This document shows positions 9,553 to 17,063 of a stretch of 64,000 nucleotides of DNA, piece after piece (position 1 is the stretch's first letter; every line of letters starts with the position of its first letter). A program made the position numbers and the translations under genes. The stretch covers positions 434,001-498,000 of the forward strand of contig NZ_NOXU01000032.1 of the NCBI RefSeq assembly GCF_002251795.1, given 5' to 3'. The notes under the pieces are model-generated. The model was not told the DNA's origin and did no database searches. It worked only from the letters and a program-made list of their open reading frames with translations. This stretch comes from Niveispirillum lacus (GTDB taxonomy: Bacteria; Pseudomonadota; Alphaproteobacteria; Azospirillales; Azospirillaceae).

Positions 9553-10098
9553 TCAGGGTCCTGTCAGTTCGTAGAGGACGATCAAATGGCCGTCGGGATC
9601 AATAAAAGCGGTCTCTGTGCCCGTCCGCCCTTCTGGCGTGCGCAACGGGCGCGGCGCGATGGTGGTCAACCCCAGGGCCTTGATCTTCTCCATCACCGCC
9701 GGCAGGGCAACCGCATTGATCACCATGGCCACGGGCCGGGGCGATTGCGGGGTGGTGATGGCCTGACCCTTGATTTCAAACAGGGCGAGGGTGCGCACCT
9801 GCTGCGGTCCAGCCGACAGCATGGCAGTGCGCAACGTGGCCTTGGGGTCCAGGTTGAACACTTCATAAGAATAGGAGGTGGGAAGCGACTGCCGCACTTC
9901 CCCGCCCTGAAAACCCAGGATGTCACGGTAGATGGCAAGGGACCGGTCGATATCGGACACCAGCAGCGTGGCGCGCTTGAACAGTGGGCCCTGATACGCC
10001 GCCGGTCCGGCAGGATCGGCCGCCACAGCAGCCGGAGAGAGCAGCAGCGACGAGTAGAACAGGGCCGCCGCCAGGGCCCGCCGATGCAAATTGATCAC
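9553..10098 (-). CDS. Periplasmic VOC (glyoxalase-fold) protein
   Basis: 181 residues from a GTG start with GGGAGG upstream. An N-terminal signal peptide (through SPAAVAA) predicts export. The remainder is one VOC unit: FKRATLLVSDIDRSLAIYRDILGF at the first beta-alpha-beta and FIDPDGHLIVLYELTG at the end, where the Glu before the C-terminus fits a metal ligand. Exported VOC proteins are unusual. It lies 45 bases downstream of the aldehyde dehydrogenase gene on the same strand, probably in that operon, and has a clear paralogue at 16313. Substrate unknown. Confidence 0.85.
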   Translation of the reverse strand: MINLHRRALAAALFYSSLLLSPAAVAADPAGPAAYQGPLFKRATLLVSDIDRSLAIYRDILGFQGGEVRQSLPTSYSYEVFNLDPKATLRTAMLSAGPQQVRTLALFEIKGQAITTPQSPRPVAMVINAVALPAVMEKIKALGLTTIAPRPLRTPEGRTGTETAFIDPDGHLIVLYELTGP

Positions 10099-10143
10099 GC
10101 TAACCTCCCGAATGTCGATCTTCTCTCACAAGCGGCCGAAGGG

Positions 10144-11562
10144 TCAGCCACCCGCATCTTCGGCAAAGGCCGACAGGGGAGCCGGACGCCCGGTCTGGGC
10201 GATCAGTGCCTGGCGGCGGAAAAACCGGGTATAGCCGTCCAGCCCCATGCGCGATGGACCCAGGCCGCTGTCGCGAAAACTCTGTTTGGGGGCTTCATGG
10301 AACAGGGCGGTCAAGGCGGCATCGTTCAGACTGACCGCACCGGCCACCAATTGCCGACCGACGGCCGCGGCCTGGTCCAGGTCGGCGGCAAACACCGCGG
10401 CCGACAGGCCATACTGGCTGTCATTGGCCAGGGTCACAGCCTGTTCCACACTGTCGAACGGCATGACAGGCAGAATCGGGCCAAAGGTTTCCTCCCGCAT
10501 GACCGCCATTTCATGGTGGACATGGGTCATGACGGTGGGGCGTAACCAGAAGCCGCCATGATCCTCCACCGCCCCCCCGGTCAGGATGCGAGCCCCCTTG
10601 GCACGGGCGTCGGCAATCTGCTGGCGCAGAATGTCGGCCTGCTTGTCAAAAATAATCGGACCGAGCTCTCCCCGGCTGATATCAGGGGTATTGAGGCGCA
10701 CCTGCGATGCAGCGGCAACCAACCGGTCGACAAAGGCATCATGGATCGGGGCCGCGACATAGATGCGCTCGATCGACTGGCATGCCTGACCAGTCGCCAA
10801 CACCGATCCGCGCAGGGCCGCCGTCACGGCATTGTCCAGATCAGCCCCCTCCAGGATGATCATCGGGTCCTTGCCGCCCAGTTCCAGGAAGGCCGGGATC
10901 AGACGCTGGGCCGCCTGTACCGCCACCTTACGGCCGGTTGGCACCGAACCGGTGAAACAGACACAATCAACGGCATCGACCAGCGCCTGTCCTGTGGTTG
11001 CGTCCCCGCGCACCAGGGCCAGGACATGGGCGAGGCCGGCTTCCATGATGGCGGCAGCCAGCGGGTCGGCGAAGCGTGGCGTTACCTCCGACGGTTTGAT
11101 CATCACCGAACAGCCCGCCAGCAGGGCCGGGACCGCATCAATCAAAGACAGGGTCAGGGGGAAGTTCCAGGGGCTGATCACGCCCACCAACCCATAGGGC
11201 ACCCAATGCGCAGCATGGCGGATGGCCGGGTTGGACCTTCCCTGTATCCAGGCGCCGGGCAAGGTCTCCGGCACCGTTGCACACCAGCCGGCGATGGCGC
11301 CGCGCACCCCCTCCACTTCCATTCGGGCAATGCGGGCCCGACCGGTATCGACAGCCAGCGCCGCCGCCAGTCCATCTTGATGCTGGCCCAGCGCCTCGGC
11401 GAACCGGCGCAGGGCAACCACCCGGCCCGCCAGACCCAGCGCCTGCCAGCCCTTCTGGGCCAGCCGCAACCGGGACGCCGTGGCCAGCACGGTTGCGGCG
11501 CCGACCACCGCGACGCGGCCATCCTGCTCTCCGGTGCGGGGATTGCGGACCGGAATCTCCAT
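10144..11562 (-). CDS. NAD(P)-dependent aldehyde dehydrogenase
   Basis: 472 residues with the superfamily signature: VGVISPWNFPLTLSL near residue 125, FLELGGKDP containing the general-base Glu, and TGQACQSIERIYV containing the nucleophilic Cys. Family length is normal. GGAGGGG precedes the ATG. It is transcribed away from the nitrilase-fold gene at 11663, and a long inverted repeat of motif B separates the two. It would oxidise an aldehyde to the acid in the cytosol; the sequence does not identify which. Confidence 0.93.
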   Translation of the reverse strand: MEIPVRNPRTGEQDGRVAVVGAATVLATASRLRLAQKGWQALGLAGRVVALRRFAEALGQHQDGLAAALAVDTGRARIARMEVEGVRGAIAGWCATVPETLPGAWIQGRSNPAIRHAAHWVPYGLVGVISPWNFPLTLSLIDAVPALLAGCSVMIKPSEVTPRFADPLAAAIMEAGLAHVLALVRGDATTGQALVDAVDCVCFTGSVPTGRKVAVQAAQRLIPAFLELGGKDPMIILEGADLDNAVTAALRGSVLATGQACQSIERIYVAAPIHDAFVDRLVAAASQVRLNTPDISRGELGPIIFDKQADILRQQIADARAKGARILTGGAVEDHGGFWLRPTVMTHVHHEMAVMREETFGPILPVMPFDSVEQAVTLANDSQYGLSAAVFAADLDQAAAVGRQLVAGAVSLNDAALTALFHEAPKQSFRDSGLGPSRMGLDGYTRFFRRQALIAQTGRPAPLSAFAEDAGG

Positions 11563-11576
11563 GACGCCCCTCCTTG

Positions 11577-11602
11577 TTAATGATATAAAGGTATATCATT
11601 AA
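11577..11602. promoter_or_regulatory. Motif B operator, site 1
   Basis: Perfect 11-base inverted repeat, TTAATGATATA, four bases, then TATATCATTAA, in the divergent promoter between the aldehyde dehydrogenase (minus) and the nitrilase-fold gene (plus). It is the most symmetrical of seven related sites in the window (half-site TATAYCAWT). Confidence 0.75.
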
Positions 11603-11662
11603 GGAATTGTCGGCGACAAACATTTTGACAGACGCCCGATGTGGTGTGGAAAGGGGACAAGG

Positions 11663-12709
11663 ATGTCACGGGATGCGACCTATATGGCCTTGGCGCTGCA
11701 GGTGACCTGCCACGCCGTCAACCGGTGTGCCGACCGGGCGGCCGCCCGGTCACGGATGGCGGACAGCATCGCCCGCATCCAGGACCAGATCATCGCTTCC
11801 AAACGCTTCATCGGGCCGGATGTACGTCTGGTGGTGCTGCCGGAATATTTTTTGACCGGCTTTCCCATGGGCGAAGGCCCGGCGCTGTGGGCAGAAAAGG
11901 TCGCGCTGGCGATGGATGGACCGGAATACAAGGCCTTGGGTCAGGCAGCGCGGTCAGCAGACTGTTTCATCGCCGGCAATGCCTATGAACGTGACCCGCA
12001 TTTTCCGCGGCTCTATTTCCAGACGAGCTTTGTGGTGGCGCCGCAGGGCAATGTGATCCTGCGCTATCGCCGCCTGATCTCCATGTTCGCCCCCAGCCCC
12101 TATGATGTCTGGGATCACTACCTGTCGGTCTATGGCAAGGACGCGATCTTCCCTGTTGTAGAGACAGAGATCGGACGGCTGGCTGCCATAGCGTCGGAGG
12201 AAATCCTGTATCCGGAAATCGCGCGCGCCCACGCCCTGCGCGGGGCGGAGATTTTCGTCCATTCTTCGTCCGAAGTGGCCAGCCCTTTGGCCACGCCGAA
12301 AAACATCGCCAAACAGGCCCGCGCCATTGAGAACCTGGCTTATGTCGTTTCCGCCAATTCGGCGGGCGTGGCCGATATATCCATTCCGATGGCGTCCACC
12401 GATGCCAGCTCCAAGATCGTTGATTATCGCGGACAGGTACTGGCCGAAGCAGGCTATGGCGAAAGCATGGCCGCCTTTGCCCCCATTGATCTGGGCGCCT
12501 TGCACGCCTGGCGCCGCCGTCCTGGTATGGGCAACATACCAAGCCGCCTGCCGCTTGCCCTGTTCGCAGAGGCCTATGCCGGACATGAAGCGCAGGTGCG
12601 CAACGGCTTATTGGACCCTGACGGCGCGCCGCACGCGCCCGATCCGGCTTTCTACCGCGAGCGGCAGTTACAGGTGATCGCGCGCCTGGACCAGTCCGGC
12701 GTTATTTGA
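11663..12709 (+). CDS. Nitrilase-superfamily protein lacking the catalytic Cys and Lys
   Basis: 348 residues from the ATG at 11663 (GGGGACAAGG upstream); an in-frame ATG lies eight codons earlier. The carbon-nitrogen hydrolase fold is clear: VVLPEYFLTG with Glu61, a YRRL segment at 135-138 where the catalytic Lys should be (Arg137 here), and SEEILYPE where the nucleophile should be Cys but is Ser178 (TCG at 12194-12196), followed by ARAHALRGAEIFV. Two of the three triad residues are substituted, so normal amidase or nitrilase chemistry is doubtful. It is divergent from an aldehyde dehydrogenase across a motif B operator. Confidence 0.85.
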   Translation: MSRDATYMALALQVTCHAVNRCADRAAARSRMADSIARIQDQIIASKRFIGPDVRLVVLPEYFLTGFPMGEGPALWAEKVALAMDGPEYKALGQAARSADCFIAGNAYERDPHFPRLYFQTSFVVAPQGNVILRYRRLISMFAPSPYDVWDHYLSVYGKDAIFPVVETEIGRLAAIASEEILYPEIARAHALRGAEIFVHSSSEVASPLATPKNIAKQARAIENLAYVVSANSAGVADISIPMASTDASSKIVDYRGQVLAEAGYGESMAAFAPIDLGALHAWRRRPGMGNIPSRLPLALFAEAYAGHEAQVRNGLLDPDGAPHAPDPAFYRERQLQVIARLDQSGVI

Positions 12710-12746
12710 CCGGTCAAATGACATTTTTCCTTTGCACCCCGAACAC

Positions 12747-12768
12747 AATGATATACTTTTATACCAAA
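12747..12768. promoter_or_regulatory. Motif B operator, site 2
   Basis: AATGATATA, four bases, then TATACCAAA, about 50 bases upstream of the DUF1838 gene at 12817. It matches the other motif B sites in spacing and half-site. A CCGGACA string at 12772-12778, just downstream, resembles half of motif A but is not a full palindrome. Confidence 0.65.
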
Positions 12769-12816
12769 TAACCGGACAGAAAGTCCTTTGGTGCGGGAAC
12801 TGGGAGACTGAACACG

Positions 12817-13728
12817 ATGAAGCTGTTGACCTTACGCACAATTCTGATCGCCACGGCGGTTTCGCTCTGTTCCGGACTGGCCGCACAGGCCGCCACCAAA
12901 ACACTGGATCTGAACAATCCGGCCGATGCCCTGATCGCGATGCGCAAATTGCAGTGCCACCTGGATGATGGCAAACCCGCCTTCTATGCCTGGTCGGGGG
13001 AAGTGTTTGCCCGCCGCCGGGGCGAGCCGGACAAAAAACTGTTCAAGGTCGAGGGCATGAATGTCCGGGCCTGCAAAACAGTGGATGATCCCAAGCTGGG
13101 CAAGGGTTTTCGGTTGGTCAGCCGCGAGGTGCTGGTCTATCTCGATCCCGTGACGGGTCAAATCCTGCGCCGCTGGGCCAATCCCTGGACCGGCAAGGAG
13201 GTCGAGGTGCTGCATGTCGCCAACGACCCGGTGAATAACAGTTTCGGTAGCATCGGCCGCGACGGCAAACCAACGCCATCGGCCTTTACCAGCATGGGCA
13301 ATGCTGCCTTTGTGTCCTTCACCGTACCGCTGTTCTATCCCAACCCGCTGGCGGGGGAGTATCAGGTCCAGGTCGGCGGCACCTACCATGCCACGGAGAT
13401 GTTCAATTTCTCCATGCCTAAGGACAAGCTGGTCAGCCCGAAGACCAAGTCGGTCGATGATGCTGTCATTTCCTGGACCCGGCTTTCGCAATGGCTGCCC
13501 TGGATGGATATGGGGGATCGTGAAGGCATCCTCTATTTCAGCACAGTCGGTGCGCGCGTCCCGGACTTTGACGCCTTACCTGAAACGCTGAAGGCGGAAA
13601 TCCGCGCCAATTATCCGATCTACACGGACGCGCCGCCGCTGGACGATCCGCGGCGCAATGAGACGAGTTGGACCTACTACAAAAAAGTGATGGAAGAACG
13701 CCGGGCATCCGCGCCAAAGGCCAACTGA
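12817..13728 (+). CDS. DUF1838 family protein, exported
   Basis: 303 residues with a signal peptide (cleavage probably after AAQAA) and a DUF1838-like body including LVYLDPVTGQILRRWANPWTGK near residues 107-128 and SWTRLSQWLPWMDMGDREG near 220. The function of this family is not established. A Shine-Dalgarno (GGGAG) precedes the ATG. It is followed by a TonB receptor 122 bases downstream and preceded by a motif B operator, so it is probably part of an uptake and first-step processing unit in the periplasm. Confidence 0.85.
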   Translation: MKLLTLRTILIATAVSLCSGLAAQAATKTLDLNNPADALIAMRKLQCHLDDGKPAFYAWSGEVFARRRGEPDKKLFKVEGMNVRACKTVDDPKLGKGFRLVSREVLVYLDPVTGQILRRWANPWTGKEVEVLHVANDPVNNSFGSIGRDGKPTPSAFTSMGNAAFVSFTVPLFYPNPLAGEYQVQVGGTYHATEMFNFSMPKDKLVSPKTKSVDDAVISWTRLSQWLPWMDMGDREGILYFSTVGARVPDFDALPETLKAEIRANYPIYTDAPPLDDPRRNETSWTYYKKVMEERRASAPKAN

Positions 13729-13850
13729 CACGGCGGCCATCGTTGCCGCCCCAAGAAAAGACAGTCAATCAGCGGCGTGCAGGCGGCCTTGGGCCCCGCC
13801 CGATAAACGATCTGACGCGCCCGCACAGAAAATCGGGAGTTGCTCACGTC

Positions 13851-16184
13851 ATGAAGAACCAACTGCTGCGATCCTCCTTCCTGGTGGCCGGTTTCGCCCT
13901 GGCGTCGGGCAGTGCCCTGGCCCAGACAGCCGAACCTTTGCTGTTGGAAGAAATCATCGTCACCGCGCGCAAACGGGCCGAAAGCCTGCAGGAAGCCCCG
14001 CAGGCGATCACTGCCTTCAGCGCTGCGGAGATCACCGAAGCCCGCATCACCAGCATTGATGATGTGGCGAAACTGACACCCGGCCTGAACTATGCCCCGC
14101 TGTTCGGCCCGGCTGCGGCGACGCCCATCATCCGCGGATCGACCCAGACGTTCGGCGCGCCCAATGTCGGTGTCTTCATCGACGGCATTTATCTGACCGG
14201 CAAGGCCGCGATGGATATCGCCCTGTCGGATCTGGAACGGATCGAGGTGATCAAGGGTCCTCAGAGCGCTCTGTATGGCCGCAACACCTTTGCCGGCGCC
14301 ATCAACTACATCACCAAGGCCCCGCAGATGACCCTGGGGGGTGAAGCGGAACTGACTGTGGGGTCGCACGGCATGCTGGAAGGCCGCGCCAGCATCACCG
14401 GCCCCGTCATTGCCGACAAGCTGGCCCTGCGCCTGGGGGTCAGCCATAAGGAATTTGACGGCTATTACCGCAGTTCCATCGACAATGGCCGCATTGATTT
14501 CGAGAAGACGCAAGGGGTCGCCGCCGACGCGTTGTTCACCCCGACGGACGCACTCTCGGCGCGTCTGCGCTTCTCCTACGCCAAGGATGATAGCGGTCAG
14601 CCGGCGAGTGCGGTGGTGCGTGCCAATGGCATTGCGCGCACGGTACCGGTGGCGCTGAATGGTGGCATCCCGGTGGGCAGCCCGCAGACCTATGTCGGGC
14701 AACTGCCAGAGATGGGCAAGTACCTGCCGGTCAATACCCAGCGCCGGATCGCCGCCGAACTGGCGGATTACGGCAACCGCCAGGAAACCTATCGCACCAG
14801 CCTGGCACTGGATTACGATCTGGAGGCAATGACCCTGACCAGCGTCACTGCCTATAACAAGCGCGACAATGAATATCAGATCGACGGAGACAATACTGTC
14901 TGCGAAGACACGCTGGGGTGCCGTAACTTCGGGCCGCCGCTGCCAACCTTCCGGCCGATCGCCTTCCGCCAGTCGCAGTTCGCCACCTCCTCCGAAGTCA
15001 ATACGACCAAGGATTTCAGCCAGGAACTGCGGATGAGTTCACCCGACGAGGGGCAAATCCGCTGGATTGTCGGCGGATTCTATTACTGGTCGAAGGTCAG
15101 TGCGGTTCAACGTTCCCTGTCACCGATGCTGCCCAACCCACCGGCCTTTGGCTATCCGCTGGCCAGGCTGGGAACGGAAGCCAAAAGCCTGTTCGCCTCT
15201 GTTGCTTATGACGTGACCGATGACCTGACGGTGACGGCGGAGGCGCGGCAGGAATGGGAAGATCAGACCTACAAGCAGCGTCCCACGGTAACGGCAGGTG
15301 TCGCCGCCACGGATGCATCGCTGCGCAACATCAACCTGAAACAGGACTTCAAGTTTTTCACCCCGCGCTTCATCGTTGATTACACGATCAGCGATGACAT
15401 CATGGCCTATGCCAATGTCGCCAAGGGCACAAAGACGGGCGGCTTCAATACCGGTCTGCGTGTTCTGGAAAGCCAGTTCACCTATCAGGAAGAAAGCTCC
15501 TGGAACTATGAGGCCGGTATAAAAGCCACCTGGCTGGGTGGCCGTGCCACCACCAATCTCGCCTATTTCCACACGGACTGGAAAGACCAGCAAGTGGCCT
15601 GCCAGAACCCGGTTTCGGTGGGCGGCACCTCCACCCAGCGCACCTATACCTGCAATGTCGGCCAGGCCGTCATTGACGGTATCGAGGTGGATGCCCAGAT
15701 GCGCCTGACCGATGTCCTGACGGCCAGCCTGGGCTATTCCTGGACAGATGCCGCTTATGAAAAGTTTGTGGATGACAGCCTGACAGCAACCCTGGCCGCC
15801 GGGGGCCTGCCACCGATGAATTTTGTCGGCAAATCCCTGCCTTATGTGCCGAAGAACAAACTGTTCGCCAGCCTGAGGGCCGATTTTAACCTGTCGGCCG
15901 ACATTGAAATGTTCATGCGGGCGGATGTGAATTATCAGAGCAAGTCCTACATCCGCGCCGACAATCTGGCCTATATCGGCGACAAGACCGTGGCGGATTT
16001 CCGTGCCGGCCTGCGCTTTGAAAATGGTGTCAGCGTCACCGCCTTTGTCGAGAATGCCTTTGATGACCGCACACCGCTGACAGCGGTGCGCTTCTTCGAC
16101 AGCGTCAATTTCTCGATCCCCACCCCGCTGGTGACTGGTGCGGTTGGCCGGAAGGCAGGCGTGACGCTGAACTACAGCTTCTGA
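13851..16184 (+). CDS. TonB-dependent outer membrane receptor
   Basis: 777 residues. A 24-residue signal peptide ending SGSALAQ is followed by a TonB-box-like EEIIVTARKRAESLQEAP, a plug domain with IEVIKGPQSALYGRNTFAGAINYIT, and a beta barrel ending in Phe (VTLNYSF). This style is typical of receptors for organic substrates rather than siderophores in sphingomonad-like bacteria. The start was moved to the ATG at 13851 because the signal peptide begins there. It lies between the DUF1838 gene and a periplasmic VOC gene, all on one strand. Confidence 0.95.
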   Translation: MKNQLLRSSFLVAGFALASGSALAQTAEPLLLEEIIVTARKRAESLQEAPQAITAFSAAEITEARITSIDDVAKLTPGLNYAPLFGPAAATPIIRGSTQTFGAPNVGVFIDGIYLTGKAAMDIALSDLERIEVIKGPQSALYGRNTFAGAINYITKAPQMTLGGEAELTVGSHGMLEGRASITGPVIADKLALRLGVSHKEFDGYYRSSIDNGRIDFEKTQGVAADALFTPTDALSARLRFSYAKDDSGQPASAVVRANGIARTVPVALNGGIPVGSPQTYVGQLPEMGKYLPVNTQRRIAAELADYGNRQETYRTSLALDYDLEAMTLTSVTAYNKRDNEYQIDGDNTVCEDTLGCRNFGPPLPTFRPIAFRQSQFATSSEVNTTKDFSQELRMSSPDEGQIRWIVGGFYYWSKVSAVQRSLSPMLPNPPAFGYPLARLGTEAKSLFASVAYDVTDDLTVTAEARQEWEDQTYKQRPTVTAGVAATDASLRNINLKQDFKFFTPRFIVDYTISDDIMAYANVAKGTKTGGFNTGLRVLESQFTYQEESSWNYEAGIKATWLGGRATTNLAYFHTDWKDQQVACQNPVSVGGTSTQRTYTCNVGQAVIDGIEVDAQMRLTDVLTASLGYSWTDAAYEKFVDDSLTATLAAGGLPPMNFVGKSLPYVPKNKLFASLRADFNLSADIEMFMRADVNYQSKSYIRADNLAYIGDKTVADFRAGLRFENGVSVTAFVENAFDDRTPLTAVRFFDSVNFSIPTPLVTGAVGRKAGVTLNYSF

Positions 16185-16312
16185 CGGCGCGGGGGCTGAC
16201 GGCGTTCCTCCTCCCCTGTTCGCGCCAATGCCCTGCTGCCGGTGTGGCCGGCCCGTTTCCTTCCCTGACCGGATGGCGCGGCGCCGGCCTTTCTTTTGAA
16301 AGGTCCTGGATC

Positions 16313-16843
16313 ATGAAAAAACTGACCTTCACCCTGCTGGCGGCTGTGTTCCTGTCTGGCCCTGTCGGGGCCGAGGTGAAACCAGCCGGGGCAGACAGCG
16401 CCAGCTATGACGGCGTCCATTACAAGCGGGCCACGATCCTGACGACCGACCTGGACCGGTCCTTGACCTTCTATCGCGACCTGATGGGGTTGAAGGTGGA
16501 GGTGGAGATGCCGCTGAAACCCACCTCCTACGCCTATGTCATGTTCAATATCGACAGCAAGGCACAGATGCGGATGGCCATGCTGTCATCCGATACCCAG
16601 CAGCGGACCCTGGCCATCATCGAGGTAAAGGGTGCGCCCATCCACATGCCCACCGCCCCCCGACCCCATGCTATGGTGCTGCAAAGCCCGGACCTGCCCG
16701 GCATGGCCGCCCGCGCCCGCGAACGCGGTTTGACCGTCTTCAAGGAACTGGACCTCACCACTGTGGATGGTCGCCAGGGCAAGGAACAGGGCCTGTTGGA
16801 CCCCGACGGGCATCTGGTGATCCTGTACCAGTTGAACCCGTAA
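16313..16843 (+). CDS. Periplasmic VOC (glyoxalase-fold) protein, paralogue of 9553
   Basis: 176 residues from the ATG at 16313. A signal peptide (MKKLTFTLLAAVFLSGPVGA) precedes one VOC unit with YKRATILTTDLDRSLTFYRDLMGL and LLDPDGHLVILYQLNP. By eye it is clearly related to the protein at 9553 along its whole length, including the KRAT, TSY and DPDGHL segments. It lies 128 bases downstream of the TonB receptor and is probably in the same transcript. Role unknown; a periplasmic binding, isomerase or lyase role for the imported compound is a guess. Confidence 0.85.
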   Translation: MKKLTFTLLAAVFLSGPVGAEVKPAGADSASYDGVHYKRATILTTDLDRSLTFYRDLMGLKVEVEMPLKPTSYAYVMFNIDSKAQMRMAMLSSDTQQRTLAIIEVKGAPIHMPTAPRPHAMVLQSPDLPGMAARARERGLTVFKELDLTTVDGRQGKEQGLLDPDGHLVILYQLNP

Positions 16844-16974
16844 GCTGTTGTCTGAACAATTTTTGGGCCAGCACGATACAACGGCGACCCTGTCGCCCGC
16901 CAAGGCGGCCCAGGGCATCGGCGGCAGATGCTGTCCTGCATCTGTTGCCGAAGCGACACAGGTGCAATTGAATA

Positions 16975-16989
16975 TGAGAGTGATTCTTA
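16975..16989. promoter_or_regulatory. Candidate Fur box upstream of FecA-like receptor
   Basis: TGAGAGTGATTCTTA differs from the 15-base Fur consensus TGAGAATNATTCTCA at two positions. It lies about 75 bases upstream of the receptor at 17064. The arm TGAGAGT is repeated inverted as ACTCTCA at 17006-17012. The downstream gene type supports iron control. Confidence 0.6.
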
Positions 16990-17063
16990 TGTCTGCTTGA
17001 TAGTAACTCTCACTCTAATTATCTGCTGCCGGCATAAAGTTAATAAATGGAGCTGGCAGTTCG

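Noticed and set aside
12772-12778. CCGGACA as a fifth motif A site
   Set aside because: Only the right half matches; the left side reads AATAA instead of TTGT, so there is no palindrome.
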